Positions 1-10,725 are shown, counted from the first letter of the stretch. The stretch is DNA of 64,000 nucleotides from Saccharofermentans sp. (GCA_016292135.1 JAEFAZ010000006.1:62001-126000); one strand, 5' to 3'. Made by a program: numbers and translations. Notes: generated from the letters alone by a model not told the origin.

Positions 1-1914
1 ATCGGAAGACTTCCATGTGACGGAAGACATTCCCTTCAAAGTATCGGGTAAACTGAGTTTCTTCCCGCAGATCAGGATCGCTTCGGGATTACGTGTCTCT
101 TTACTCTTGCAGAGCGAGCAGCTGCGGCTATCAACGGCTGCCGTTCCTACTGAAGCTTTCTTCGTTGATTTCCAGGAAGACCAGTTGTGAGCGAGCTTAG
201 GTATGGAAATTGTCTTCTTCTCCGTGATCGCTTTCTTTGTCCTGCTTACTTCTTCCGAGAGCTTTGCAACATATTCTTTCTTTCCGGCCTTATCACAGGA
301 AGCATTCGTAAGAGTGTAAGTTACTTTCATTTCTTTGGATAAAGCATAATCTTCTTCGCCTTCCTTGGTGCATTGGAACTTTGCCGTTGCTTTGCTCTTG
401 GAAGGATTATTCTCATTGATCTTCCATTCGACTCCCGTATATTTCCAGTCCGAAGGAGTCAGGACAACTTTAATGATGGAACCGCTAGAGCAATAGATCG
501 AGCCTTGATGTATATAGACCTTATCCATCGGGTTATTGTCGCAATACAAAGTAGCCAGCTTTTCATTCATGCTGACATCAAGAAAATCCAGCTTGTTATT
601 TCTGCAGTCCAAAAAAATAAGTTCAGGTTTGTTATCCAGATCAAGGCTTGTGATCTTGTTGCCGGAACAATACAATGTTTCGAGTAAAGGAAGCTTACTG
701 ATGTCCAGGCTTTCCAACTGATTTCCCTGTACATACAGGACTTTGAGCAAAGTATTCTTGCTGATATCTATGTCCTTGATGGAATTAGCTGAGATAAGCA
801 ATCTTTCAAGCATCGTGCATCCGCTTACATCGATTTTGGAAATCCGGTTGTTGTCGCAGAACAGATCTTTCAGCGATGTACATTTGCTTACGTCAAGACC
901 GGCCAAATCACAGTTTGAACAATACAAACACCTGAGAGCCGTATTATTCCCCAGATCGATTTTTTGCAGTTTGCTGCTGCTATCACCATATATATATTCA
1001 ATAGCAGTGTTATTGCTGAGATTAAGACTTGTAAAAAGGCTCTTTTTAAATGATAGAGTTTTAAGATTAGTATTCTTGCTGAGGTCGATTGCGGTCATCG
1101 GGGTTTCATCGATCTTGAGTATTTCAAGCGCAGTATTATTGTCAAGTTCAAGAGTTTTCAGCTGAGTATTGCCGCATTGCAGGTCTTTGAGCGCTTTATT
1201 GTTGGCTACGATCAGTTTTGTGATATTAGTTCTATAACAACGGAGCGTTTCAAGTCCGCTGATATTGGAAACATCCAGCTTGCTGATCGGATTGTTATGG
1301 CAATCAAAAAATCTGAGTGAAGTATTATTCCCCACATTGATCTGCGTCAATTGATTGGAATAACATTGAAAATTCGAAAGTTGCGCACACCTGCTCACAT
1401 CAATGCTCGTAAGCTGGTTGCTCCAGCAAAACAATATCTTTAACTTTGTATTATTTTTCAGATCCAGACCGGTCAATTGATTCCCGCAGCAATCAAGTTC
1501 GATAAGATCGGGATTATAGCTCAGATCAAGACGAGTCAATTGAGCGCCATCGCAATAAAGCTTGGTAAGTTTAGTATTTTTGCTGACATCAAGGCTCGTT
1601 AATTTGCCATTTGTGCTTAAATAGGTAATTTCGGTAAAATACTCTATTCCTTTGATATCGGTTATCTTTCCGGCATCCACTGTGGATGGTATTTGAATCT
1701 TCTTAACATCAGCGATCTCTTCAGGGGTAAGCTTTTTGTCCAGACCATAAGACTGGCTTAAGATCCAATTCCTGAAATATTCATCAGGAAATGTGGTCTC
1801 ATTGATCTCGATATCTGCCGCTTTAACATTTAAAGCAGGGACCGCTATGATCCCTGCTGCAACGGCAGCAGCTGCTGCCAACATAACTAAACTTGTTTTA
1901 ATCGTTCTTTTCAT
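1..1914 (-). CDS. Secreted leucine-rich-repeat protein (partial, C-terminus runs off the window start)
   Basis: Minus-strand frame from ATG at 1914 reads MKRTIKTSLVML... signal peptide, then NETTFPDEYFRNWI and many LDVSKNTKLxxLxCxxN repeats; open to position 1. Confidence 0.85.
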   Translation of the reverse strand, partial: MKRTIKTSLVMLAAAAAVAAGIIAVPALNVKAADIEINETTFPDEYFRNWILSQSYGLDKKLTPEEIADVKKIQIPSTVDAGKITDIKGIEYFTEITYLSTNGKLTSLDVSKNTKLTKLYCDGAQLTRLDLSYNPDLIELDCCGNQLTGLDLKNNTKLKILFCWSNQLTSIDVSRCAQLSNFQCYSNQLTQINVGNNTSLRFFDCHNNPISKLDVSNISGLETLRCYRTNITKLIVANNKALKDLQCGNTQLKTLELDNNTALEILKIDETPMTAIDLSKNTNLKTLSFKKSLFTSLNLSNNTAIEYIYGDSSSKLQKIDLGNNTALRCLYCSNCDLAGLDVSKCTSLKDLFCDNNRISKIDVSGCTMLERLLISANSIKDIDISKNTLLKVLYVQGNQLESLDISKLPLLETLYCSGNKITSLDLDNKPELIFLDCRNNKLDFLDVSMNEKLATLYCDNNPMDKVYIHQGSIYCSSGSIIKVVLTPSDWKYTGVEWKINENNPSKSKATAKFQCTKEGEEDYALSKEMKVTYTLTNASCDKAGKKEYVAKLSEEVSRTKKAITEKKTISIPKLAHNWSSWKSTKKASVGTAAVDSRSCSLCKSKETRNPEAILICGKKLSLPDTLKGMSSVTWKSSD

Positions 1915-1927
1915 GATGATCCTTCTC

Positions 1928-4075
1928 TTACCAGCCTCTGTAATACTTCAGGAGGAATGTTACCATCTGCCTTCTCAAGCACTTGCCCTGGGGCTTGAAT
2001 GTTCCGTCTGAATATCCTGCGACGATGCCCTTCTCGGATGCCCAGACAACGGGCTCGTAGTAGTATGCATCCTTCTCCACGTCAGAGAATTTGCACTTGT
2101 CTGACTTGGGAGTGGGCTTGCCTGAAAGTCTCCAGAGGAAGGTGACGGTCTGGGCTCTGGTGCAGACATTCTGGGGCTTGAAAAGACCGCCGGAATAGCC
2201 TGTGGTGATGCCTTTTTCGACTGCCCAGATAACGGGCTTATAGAAGTAATCGCTGCTCTTGACATCAGAGAACGTGCACTTGTCGGACTTAGGTTCCGGT
2301 GTGCCCATAAGTCTCCAGATGAAGGTCAGCATCTGGGCTCTTGTGCATTCGTTGGCGGGCTTGAACTTGGTCTGCTTGTCGTAGCCTTTTACAACGCCCA
2401 TCCTGGTAAGTTCGTTGGTGGGAATAAACCAGAAATCCTTCTCGTTCATAACGTCCTTATAGAGGACAGTGATCTTGCATGCAGCCTTCTTGCCGCCTGC
2501 AGATGCGAAGACAGTTACGGTTCCTGCCATCTTGGTCGTTACCTTGCCTGATGAAGATACCGTTGCGATGGATTCGTCGGATGACTTCCAGAAAACCTTG
2601 CCGGATATATCCTTAAGTGTTGCCTTGAGGGTCATGGTCTTGCCGCATACGAGCTGAGCATTTGACTTATCGAGTTTAACGGAACCTTTGGTGCCGTCAT
2701 CTACTGTCATGCTGGCTTCGTACTTAAGACATTCGTAGACATAGTCTTCGCTTGTCTCATATTCGTATTCGTACTTGATGATATCCTCATCGATCCTTCC
2801 CTTTTCGACCGAGATCTCTCCTTCCTTAAGCACATGCTTGATTCCGCTGCAATTCTTTACGTCGACCTTGCTGATCTTTGTTCCCTGGACTTCAAGAACT
2901 TCAAGTCCTATCTGCTTGCTGACATCAAGTTTTGATATCGGGTTATAGGCGCAGACAAGGAGCCTCAGTCTCGGGTTCTTGGAAAGGTCAAGGCTTGAGA
3001 TATTATTGCCTTCACAATCGAGTGCCCTTAACTGTGTGTTATTGGCAATATTGATCTTTTTGAAATTATTGTTAGCTATGTAGAGGCTGTCGAGCTTCTT
3101 GTTCTTGCTTACATCGATCGTCGTAAAGTTATTAGTCGCAATATTCAGCGTTTCAAGTTTTGTATTCTTGCTAACATCGATTTCCTTTAACTTATTGCTC
3201 CCAATCACAAAATTAATAAGATTGGTATTCTTGGAAACATCTATGCTGCCAAGCTGGTTTCCCGAGAGCCAAAGATTTTGCAGAGCCTTATTGGTCGAAA
3301 GATCGACCTTCTGGATCTTATTGCCCATTAAACCTAAGGTTCTCAGCTTATCAAGACCCTTCAGATTAATATCCGTGATAAGGTTCCCGTCAGCATATAC
3401 GAATTCAAGAGCAGTATTTTTGCTAAGATCCAATTTCTTGATCTTATTATTAGAACAGGTCAGGAATCCAAGCGCAGTGTTCTTTGACAGATCGAGGCTG
3501 GTGATGGCGGCCTCGGAACAATAGAAATTTACGAGTTCCTTATTATTTGACAGATTGATGGTTGAGATCTTCGTATTACAGATATTCAGATCCTTCAATT
3601 CTTTACATTTTGAAACATCCAACTCTTTGATCTCATTGCCGTAAACTGTCAGTATCTGAAGCTTGGTATTTTTTGTTACATCCAATTCGGTAAGTTTATT
3701 GGAGTAGATACTCAGGTCGTTGAGTTCGGTATTATGGCTCAGATCCACCTTTGATATCTGATTCTCACCGACCCAGAGAGACTCAAGTTTCGTGAAAAAT
3801 TCGACGCCCTTTATGGTCTTAACGTCTTTGTCCGAGCAGTAGATGTATTTGATATTATCAAGCTCGGAGGGAGTGAGTTTGCCGTCTTGATCGGAATCGT
3901 AACTTTTTTTGACGTCCTCCCTGAAAACGGGATCAGGGAAATTGGTCTTATCGATCGCTATTTCCCCGTCGGCCAGAACAGCCTTGAAAGGTACGGCAGT
4001 CAGGATCAGTGCAGCAAGACCTGCGGCCAAAGCAAGGTATAAACCTTTCTTACTCATCGAAAACAGATGTCTCAT
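1928..4075 (-). CDS. Secreted leucine-rich-repeat protein with Ig-like (Big_2-type) domain and C-terminal SLH-like repeats
   Basis: LDVSKNTKLETLNIATNNF repeats; GKVFWKSSDESIATVSSSGKVTTKMAGTVTVFA Big_2-like; three repeats of FSDVxxxxYYYxPVVWAxEKGIxxGYSxGxFKPxxxCTRAQxVTFLWRL. ATG at 4075 preceded by GGAGG, preferred over the 4117 start. Confidence 0.88.
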   Translation of the reverse strand: MRHLFSMSKKGLYLALAAGLAALILTAVPFKAVLADGEIAIDKTNFPDPVFREDVKKSYDSDQDGKLTPSELDNIKYIYCSDKDVKTIKGVEFFTKLESLWVGENQISKVDLSHNTELNDLSIYSNKLTELDVTKNTKLQILTVYGNEIKELDVSKCKELKDLNICNTKISTINLSNNKELVNFYCSEAAITSLDLSKNTALGFLTCSNNKIKKLDLSKNTALEFVYADGNLITDINLKGLDKLRTLGLMGNKIQKVDLSTNKALQNLWLSGNQLGSIDVSKNTNLINFVIGSNKLKEIDVSKNTKLETLNIATNNFTTIDVSKNKKLDSLYIANNNFKKINIANNTQLRALDCEGNNISSLDLSKNPRLRLLVCAYNPISKLDVSKQIGLEVLEVQGTKISKVDVKNCSGIKHVLKEGEISVEKGRIDEDIIKYEYEYETSEDYVYECLKYEASMTVDDGTKGSVKLDKSNAQLVCGKTMTLKATLKDISGKVFWKSSDESIATVSSSGKVTTKMAGTVTVFASAGGKKAACKITVLYKDVMNEKDFWFIPTNELTRMGVVKGYDKQTKFKPANECTRAQMLTFIWRLMGTPEPKSDKCTFSDVKSSDYFYKPVIWAVEKGITTGYSGGLFKPQNVCTRAQTVTFLWRLSGKPTPKSDKCKFSDVEKDAYYYEPVVWASEKGIVAGYSDGTFKPQGKCLRRQMVTFLLKYYRGW

Positions 4076-4153
4076 AATAGTACCTCCTCGGAAGCAATAC
4101 TCCTTAAAGTATAACACCTCGGGAAGGTCAGTTCTATATAGTTATCCTTGGGA

Positions 4154-4645
4154 TCAAAGGGGCTTTTTTACGGTTATGACCGCGAAAACGCTTATGCCTT
4201 CGCCTCTTCCGGGGCCCGTGAGGCGTTCGCCCGTCGTGGCGGTGATGCCGACTGAAGCTGCCGGGATATCCAGGATACCTGCTATGCTTTCCCTGATCCG
4301 GTCAATGTAAGGCTTGAGCTTGGGCTCTTTGCCTTCGACCGAGACGGAGACATGGACGATCTTTGCGTCTCCCATGTATCTGAGCGCTTCTTTCAGGTAT
4401 TCCCTGCTGTCGGTTATTCCCTGTCTGCACATGTCATCTGCTTCGAAGCCTAATATGTTATGTCCCGTGAATCCTGAGACCGCGTTTGTTATTGCATGCA
4501 ATATCACATCGCCGTCGCTGTTGGCGGAGATCTTCCTTGTGTGGGGGATATCGACCCCTCCGAGTCTTATCAGGGCATTTTCTGATGTCTCTTCTTCGAA
4601 TCTGTGGGAATCCTGTCCCAGGGCAGATATGTATGCGTATTCCAT
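4154..4645 (-). CDS. ispF: 2-C-methyl-D-erythritol 2,4-cyclodiphosphate synthase
   Basis: GQDSHRF, LGGVDIPHTRKISANSDGDVILHAITNAV, ITATTGERLTGPGRGEGISVFAV are IspF motifs; 163 aa. Confidence 0.93.
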   Translation of the reverse strand: MEYAYISALGQDSHRFEEETSENALIRLGGVDIPHTRKISANSDGDVILHAITNAVSGFTGHNILGFEADDMCRQGITDSREYLKEALRYMGDAKIVHVSVSVEGKEPKLKPYIDRIRESIAGILDIPAASVGITATTGERLTGPGRGEGISVFAVITVKKPL

Positions 4646-4660
4646 AACAAGGCTCCTTTC

Positions 4661-5227
4661 TTACTCAAGTTTACCCGTATCAGGCACATAACCGCAAGAA
4701 CTTATCCAGTCGACAACATCGTTGGCGTCCCAGTAGCTGTATTCGGAGCTCTTGAACATATCCTTGAACTTGCCGTTTTCGATCAGGACGAATTCGGGAA
4801 GAGAAACTATCTCATATGCGCTTGCGATATCGTTGTGTGATACTGCGTCGATAGATACTGTTAAGAGCTTGTCCGAGAGAGTCTGGGCAAGATCTTCCGC
4901 CAGGGCGGTGACTCCGCCGGTATCGGAAGATTGGGAACTGTAGAAATATATCAGGACGGGCTTATCCTTTTGTGTGAGGAGCCCCTTGATGTCGGTGATC
5001 TCCCTGTACTGGATGCCCCAGAGGGGATTGCCGTTCTCATCCAGTTCATCGTCGATCTTCTCATAGACTAAAGCAGCAACATCACCTGTGTAACTGATGT
5101 CACCCAGGAACTTTTCCACCGGGACAGCTGTCGGCTCCGTTGTCTCCTTTACTGCAGGCTGACTGCCGCAGGATGCCAGGAGCAAAGCTGTTGCCAGTAG
5201 TATCGCTGTCAGTCTTATCTTTCTCAT
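4661..5227 (-). CDS. Thioredoxin-like lipoprotein
   Basis: Lipobox LLLASCGS; thioredoxin-like KPVLIYFYSSQSSDTGGV...SLPEFVLIENGKF. Confidence 0.65.
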   Translation of the reverse strand: MRKIRLTAILLATALLLASCGSQPAVKETTEPTAVPVEKFLGDISYTGDVAALVYEKIDDELDENGNPLWGIQYREITDIKGLLTQKDKPVLIYFYSSQSSDTGGVTALAEDLAQTLSDKLLTVSIDAVSHNDIASAYEIVSLPEFVLIENGKFKDMFKSSEYSYWDANDVVDWISSCGYVPDTGKLE

Positions 5228-6054
5228 ACGAGTTTTGCTATCGTATCAACGGCATCCTTAAGGGCTTCCACATCGCAGTCTTCTGCCCTGCCTGCATCCA
5301 CTTTCTTCGTTACTTCGGGATCCAGGGGGATCGATGCGAGGAGAGGTACTCCTACTTCTTCAGCGGACTTCATTACCTGGCTGCCATCGCCGAAGAGGCT
5401 GATCACCTCATCGCAGTGCGGGCACTTTACATAGGACATGTTTTCGACCATTCCGAGGATCGGAACGTTCATCATGGAAGCCATGTTGCGGGCCTTGTTG
5501 ACGATCATGGCGGCGAGATCCTGGCCTGTAGCCACGAGGATAAAGCCGTCGACGGGGATCGTCTGGAATACGGTAAGAGGAACGTCAGCCGTGCCGGGAG
5601 GCATGTCGATCAGGAGAACATCAAGTGTGCCCCAGTTTACTTCAGACCAGAACTGGCCGATGATGCCGCTCAGGACAGGACCGCGCCATACGACAGGCTG
5701 GTTTGGATCTGCCATGAGAAGATTTACACTGACGACCTTGATGCCGAGCGTCGTGGTCTCGGGTTCGATCAGGGTGCCGTCAATTGATGTCAGCATCCTC
5801 TTAAGGCCGAATGCCTGGGGGATCGAAGGTCCGGTGATATCAGCATCGAGGATGCCTACGTTAAGACCCTTCTTTGCGAGGGCAACTGCAAGGTTTGCAG
5901 TTACGAAAGACTTGCCTACTCCTCCCTTGCCTGAACCTACGCCGATGACTTTCCTGATCTCGGATCCGTCTGCGGGCTTCTGCTTTTCGGGAGCGCGCGG
6001 AGGATGGGGAGGCGTGTGTGAGGGCTTATGAGGTATCTCACTGATGTTTGACAT
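5224..6054 (-). CDS. Mrp/NBP35-family P-loop ATPase (ApbC-like Fe-S carrier)
   Basis: Deviant Walker A GVGSGKGGVGKSFVTANLAVALA; LLIDMPPGTADVPLTVFQ; MVENMSYVKCPHC. Confidence 0.92.
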   Translation of the reverse strand: MSNISEIPHKPSHTPPHPPRAPEKQKPADGSEIRKVIGVGSGKGGVGKSFVTANLAVALAKKGLNVGILDADITGPSIPQAFGLKRMLTSIDGTLIEPETTTLGIKVVSVNLLMADPNQPVVWRGPVLSGIIGQFWSEVNWGTLDVLLIDMPPGTADVPLTVFQTIPVDGFILVATGQDLAAMIVNKARNMASMMNVPILGMVENMSYVKCPHCDEVISLFGDGSQVMKSAEEVGVPLLASIPLDPEVTKKVDAGRAEDCDVEALKDAVDTIAKLV

Positions 6055-6072
6055 TTTGTATTTCCTTCTTTC

Positions 6073-6588
6073 TTAAAATTCCTTAAGTACGGCTTTGCCG
6101 TTTTCGATTATTATGTAGGAGGGCTTCGCACCGTTCTTGGGGATCGATGGGGATCCCGGATTCATGCAGCGGATGTCTCCTGTCATCTCATCTGCCGTCA
6201 CATGGGTGTGACCGCATAAGAGTATATCACCCTTGCCCAGGAATGTCGGCAGGTTATCAGGATCGATATGATGGCCGTGCGTCGCGTAGATCCTAACGCC
6301 CGAAGATTCGAGCCAGAGTGATTCTGCCATTATCGGGAATTCCAGCACCATCTGGTCGACTTCGGCATCGCAGTTGCCCCTTACCGCCAGGATATTGTCC
6401 TTCTCGGCGTTTAAGATCTTGATAACTTCCTTGGGAGCATAGTTTTCAGGCAGGTCGTTGCGGGGACCGTGGTAGAGAAGGTCTCCCAGGAGAAGAAGCT
6501 TATCTGCTTTCTCCTTATGAAAAGTCTCCACGATCCTTGCAGCCCAGATCGAGCTCCCGTGGATATCCGATGCAGCCATTATCTTCAT
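6073..6588 (-). CDS. YfcE-type metallophosphodiesterase
   Basis: ASDIHGS, LLGDLLYHGPRN, VRGNCDAEVDQ, THGHHIDPDNL, LLCGHTHV motifs. Confidence 0.88.
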   Translation of the reverse strand: MKIMAASDIHGSSIWAARIVETFHKEKADKLLLLGDLLYHGPRNDLPENYAPKEVIKILNAEKDNILAVRGNCDAEVDQMVLEFPIMAESLWLESSGVRIYATHGHHIDPDNLPTFLGKGDILLCGHTHVTADEMTGDIRCMNPGSPSIPKNGAKPSYIIIENGKAVLKEF

Positions 6589-7610
6589 TTATTCATTTCC
6601 TCATCCATGTCAAAATCTTCCGTCAGCAATTCGATGAAGTCCTCGTTGGTGGGATCTTCGGATCTTCTGACCTTATTCCTGATGGTATCGATAACGCCTG
6701 TCTTATCCTTCATCCATCTTAATGCGCCGGCATGAACGTCCGAGCTCCTCGTCTGGATGATCTCGACAAGTTCTCTTTCTCTCTTGCGGATACCCTTGAG
6801 AAGACCTGTCGTCTTTTTGTTGGCTGCCTTGATGGAATTTACGATATTATCCTTCTCCATACCGGTAAGTTCCATCGCGAGCTTCCTTTCCTCGTTTCTG
6901 TGGCGGAGGGCAAGTTCCCTCTCCTCCTTGAGGTTGGCGGCAACGATCTTCCTGTAGAGATCGTAGTGTTCCCTGGCGGGTTCGCTCATGGTCATGACAG
7001 TATCAACGCTGCCATATATGGTCGATCCGATCTTGTCGGAGAAGAAATGCATGTTCTCGTTGAGAGTCTCGAGTCTCCTGATACGCTTCGAAAGCCCGAT
7101 TACGGATGTGACTGAAACAGCGATATCGGCAATGAGGAGCAGTACGAACAAAGCCAGTGTGACATGCAGCGGGACTCTGGGCCACATCTCGATAAGACGC
7201 TTTACTGCCGGATGCAGGACATAGATTCCCAGAGAGCATGCGATACCCCAGTATATAAAGAACCTCAGACAGATGTATCCTCTCAGGTTCAGCTTGTAAT
7301 CTGAATAATCCCACCAGCGGAGCTTGAAGATGTGATAGAGCAAAACGCCCGCAATGAGTTCGACAAAAGTCGCTGCTGCCGCGGTTCCGAAAAATATGAT
7401 GAAGAAATTTCTCCTCAGGGGATTGAAAAGCCATATGCCCAGATAGAAACCTATGCCGTAAACAGGACAGATCGGGCCGCAAAGAAATCCGCGGTTGATG
7501 AACTTGCCTTCCGTGATGCCGTAATAGATGACTTCGATTATCCAGCCGATAAAGCTGTAAATGAAGAACATCATGAGAGAATCCGGAAAAGAATAAGGAA
7601 GGATTTCCAT
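6585..7610 (-). CDS. Membrane protein, putative ABC-transporter type IV / CmpB-like family
   Basis: N-terminal MMFFIYSFIGWIIEVIYYGITEGKFINRGFLCGPICPVYGIG motif with several TM segments. Confidence 0.7.
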   Translation of the reverse strand: MEILPYSFPDSLMMFFIYSFIGWIIEVIYYGITEGKFINRGFLCGPICPVYGIGFYLGIWLFNPLRRNFFIIFFGTAAAATFVELIAGVLLYHIFKLRWWDYSDYKLNLRGYICLRFFIYWGIACSLGIYVLHPAVKRLIEMWPRVPLHVTLALFVLLLIADIAVSVTSVIGLSKRIRRLETLNENMHFFSDKIGSTIYGSVDTVMTMSEPAREHYDLYRKIVAANLKEERELALRHRNEERKLAMELTGMEKDNIVNSIKAANKKTTGLLKGIRKRERELVEIIQTRSSDVHAGALRWMKDKTGVIDTIRNKVRRSEDPTNEDFIELLTEDFDMDEEMNK

Positions 7611-8236
7611 CAGTTGTCTCCTTTGACCGATCTCATAACGCGGTATCCGCCGTCTATCTCGAGAGTCTCACAGTTGCCGAAAAGTTCGGTGAGCCTGGCG
7701 GCAGTCGAGGGAGCCCCCTGCTTGCGCTGGAGGACACAGTATAGAACGCCGCCGTCCTTAAGGTGTGCATATGCCTGATCGTAGAATGCGAAAACAGTCT
7801 TCTTGCCTGCCCTGACCGGAGGGTTCGTGGCTACATAGTCGAACATCTTATCTTCCGGGATATCTTCAAGGACATCGCTTACGGTGAAATCGACCTTGAC
7901 GCCGTTATATCCGGCATTCTCCTTCGCAAGACCGACCGCACGGGAATTGACATCCACGCCGGTCACGTCCATCTTCATGAAACACTTCTTGATGACTATG
8001 CCGACCGTGCCTATGCCGCAGCCCAGATCGAGGAATTCCCTGTCCGTTATCTTGTCCTTATTCTTCTTGATGTCTTCGATCACGGCATTGAGCATCAGAT
8101 CCGTTCCGAAGTCGGTCTGGTGTCTTGAGAAGACGGAAGTATCCGAGATGAATTCGAAATCTATCCCGTTGATCCTGTACGATATGAGTTTTCTGTCGCC
8201 GGCCGTAACCGGATCAGCATCGAAATAATGTGCCAT
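7610..8236 (-). CDS. Class I SAM-dependent methyltransferase (RsmC-like)
   Basis: LDLGCGIGTVGIVIKK motif I; VATNPPVRAGK (NPP motif). Confidence 0.85.
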   Translation of the reverse strand: MAHYFDADPVTAGDRKLISYRINGIDFEFISDTSVFSRHQTDFGTDLMLNAVIEDIKKNKDKITDREFLDLGCGIGTVGIVIKKCFMKMDVTGVDVNSRAVGLAKENAGYNGVKVDFTVSDVLEDIPEDKMFDYVATNPPVRAGKKTVFAFYDQAYAHLKDGGVLYCVLQRKQGAPSTAARLTELFGNCETLEIDGGYRVMRSVKGDN

Positions 8237-8376
8237 ATCTATATGTCCTTAGAGACTTTTTTTGTTCATTTCATTATACCAAACCCTTGTTGAGTTGCCG
8301 TTCGTAAAAGTATAAAATCAATTGGAACGGATAAGGGATGTTCGTTAGATAAACTTTATAAAGGAGAATCGGGAAA

Positions 8377-8841
8377 ATGGGATTTTTGGATAATTTCAAG
8401 GAAGCAATGAAGAGAGGCGCGGAAGCAGCCGATAACTATATCGAAAGAGAAAAGGCTAATCAGGCTGCCGCCAACGCGCCCAAGCCTTCAGCACACTCCG
8501 GAACAACTCATAAGAGCAATCTTCCCGAAGGTGTCGTAATGTCATCTCTCGACAACGAGCTTTTCGTTTACGGGGATGTGACACTGGCAGTATCAGGCGC
8601 GCTCCTCACAAAGAGAAAGGACGGCGACTTTTCCGATCCTGCCGCCCAGCGCGCGGAAGTCAAAGCAATCGCAAGGGAGATCCTGGAAAGAGAACTGCCT
8701 TTACGAGGCGCTGATTCCGGAGATCTTAAGACTCTTCTACTGGCAGGCACCAGCATCGGAAAGACGATCCTATCAGATCTTGACGCCCGCGGATACGAGG
8801 CAGCGTTCAAACTTCCTCTGATGATCCGCCCCAAGCAGTAA
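8377..8841 (+). CDS. Hypothetical protein
   Basis: 154-aa ORF with AAGGAGA RBS upstream, same strand as the following transporter. Confidence 0.7.
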   Translation: MGFLDNFKEAMKRGAEAADNYIEREKANQAAANAPKPSAHSGTTHKSNLPEGVVMSSLDNELFVYGDVTLAVSGALLTKRKDGDFSDPAAQRAEVKAIAREILERELPLRGADSGDLKTLLLAGTSIGKTILSDLDARGYEAAFKLPLMIRPKQ

Positions 8842-8853
8842 GAAGGAGCAGAT

Positions 8854-9807
8854 TTGGAGCCATCTAAAAACGACAGCGCAGTATCTAACCAGCGTAAGAA
8901 AGGCATAGTCTGTCTTATTATTTCCGCATTCTCATTCGCCGTGATGGGGCTGTTCATAAGTCTCGCAGGCGAGATGCCGGTATTCCAGAAAGCCTTCTTC
9001 CGCAATCTTGTGGCTGTGGTCATGTCCATAGTCCTCCTTGCGAGGTCTCCCGAAAAGTTCAAGATCCGAAAAGGGAGCCTTCCAGGACTCATCGCCCGCG
9101 CCGGTTTCGGCACTCTCGGTATCCTGTGCAACTTCTATGCGATCACCAAGATCAACATAGCCGACGCCATGATCCTGAATAAACTGTCTCCCTTCTTTGC
9201 GGTCATAGCATCGATAATCATCCTCAAGGAGATCGCGAATGTAAGGCAGTGGATCGCCATAGTGATCGCTCTCATCGGCGCCCTATTCGTGGTCAAGCCG
9301 TCATTCCTTTTCGCAAATGCGGGAACATATGACAGCGCGCACATAATCCCCGCTCTCATAGGGATCTTCGGCGGCATCGTCGCGGGCATCGCCTACACCT
9401 TCCTCAGGAAGCTCCGGCTCCAGGGTGAGAGGGGGCCTGTCATCGTCGCCTTCTTCTCCGGCTTTTCCTGCCTCATCCTGATCCCCTTCATCATCGCGAC
9501 CTTTGAACCCATAACGCCCCTGCAGCTCTTCTACTGCTTCATGACAGGCGTTGCCGCCTGCTTCGGCCAGCTCTTTATCACGACCGCATACGGCTTCTGT
9601 CCCGCCAAAGAGATATCAGTCTACGACTATTCGACCGTTATCTTCGCCGCTATCCTGGGCATGCTCTTCCTGGGCGAATTCCCTGACGCGCTGAGCATTC
9701 TTGGTTACGTGATAATCGTCGCGGCATCAGTATACGCATACCTTATAAACAACGGGATCATAGGAAGAAAGAAAGACGGTCCCGCCGCTGAAGAAACTGT
9801 TTCCTAA
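8854..9807 (+). CDS. DMT-superfamily (EamA) transporter, TTG start
   Basis: About 10 TM helices; EamA-type DAMILNKLSPFFAVIASIIILKE and DYSTVIFAAILGMLFLGEFP; AAGGAG RBS before TTG. Confidence 0.85.
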   Translation: MEPSKNDSAVSNQRKKGIVCLIISAFSFAVMGLFISLAGEMPVFQKAFFRNLVAVVMSIVLLARSPEKFKIRKGSLPGLIARAGFGTLGILCNFYAITKINIADAMILNKLSPFFAVIASIIILKEIANVRQWIAIVIALIGALFVVKPSFLFANAGTYDSAHIIPALIGIFGGIVAGIAYTFLRKLRLQGERGPVIVAFFSGFSCLILIPFIIATFEPITPLQLFYCFMTGVAACFGQLFITTAYGFCPAKEISVYDYSTVIFAAILGMLFLGEFPDALSILGYVIIVAASVYAYLINNGIIGRKKDGPAAEETVS

Positions 9808-9894
9808 TAAAATTATATTGTTTTTCGATAAAATTTTATTGCATTTCAAAAGAAGTCGTGTTATCCTGTCCTCAGATTAAGGGAGGAAAACAAC

Positions 9895-10725
9895 ATGACT
9901 ATCAAAAACACCATTAAGATCTTATCCGTATCAGCCGCGCTCTTATGCGCATCAGTATTATCGGGATGTTCAGTCTTCAATATGTTTGATAAGACGCCGG
10001 ATCTTCCCGGGAATCCCACCGTTTTCGAGATGAAGGAGTCCGACAGTGACGACATGATGACAATAACTTACAATGGCAAGGCTTATATGCCCTTCGGCAT
10101 CCTGGGGAAAACGGTCCATTATCCTGATACGCTGAGAGATTGCCTGGGCTACATCGGTGACGATAAGAATAACAGAGTATATACCCTCTACCAGGATCCA
10201 TACGACAATTATCTCCTGATAAGGAATGTATCCGGATTCATGGATCAGCCCCAGATCTGGCGCAAATGCGAGACACGCAAGCAGGATATATTCACACCTG
10301 ATTACATAGAACCGCTGGACTACGAGGAATGGACAGGTTCCGGTGTTTACAGCGAGATGCCTGCAGTTACCTTAGACATTGCAAACGATGCCGACGGCGT
10401 AGTGGAGCTGGCAATAGGATATAAACTCAACGGCAGGGACGGCGGAGTAACAGGAGTCCGCAATGCCGACTGGAGCATCATGGAAAAGGGAGAGGATCTT
10501 TGTCTTGAGATCAGCGAGTACGCCATCAAGGATAAACTGGGAGAAATAGATAAAGACGACAGTTTCGATATAGATGTAACGTTCAGTGTCACTGGCGCTG
10601 ACGGTAAGACTTACCGTATAGAATACTGTTTAAGCGGTAAAGCGAAGCTGGGAGATGAGTTCCGTCTGACCCTGACAGGTGATGCGGAGAACGGCTACAG
10701 TATCTCAGAAAACTCAGCTACCTGA
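9895..10725 (+). CDS. Hypothetical lipoprotein
   Basis: Signal with lipobox VLSGCSVF; GGAGG RBS upstream. Confidence 0.75.
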   Translation: MTIKNTIKILSVSAALLCASVLSGCSVFNMFDKTPDLPGNPTVFEMKESDSDDMMTITYNGKAYMPFGILGKTVHYPDTLRDCLGYIGDDKNNRVYTLYQDPYDNYLLIRNVSGFMDQPQIWRKCETRKQDIFTPDYIEPLDYEEWTGSGVYSEMPAVTLDIANDADGVVELAIGYKLNGRDGGVTGVRNADWSIMEKGEDLCLEISEYAIKDKLGEIDKDDSFDIDVTFSVTGADGKTYRIEYCLSGKAKLGDEFRLTLTGDAENGYSISENSAT

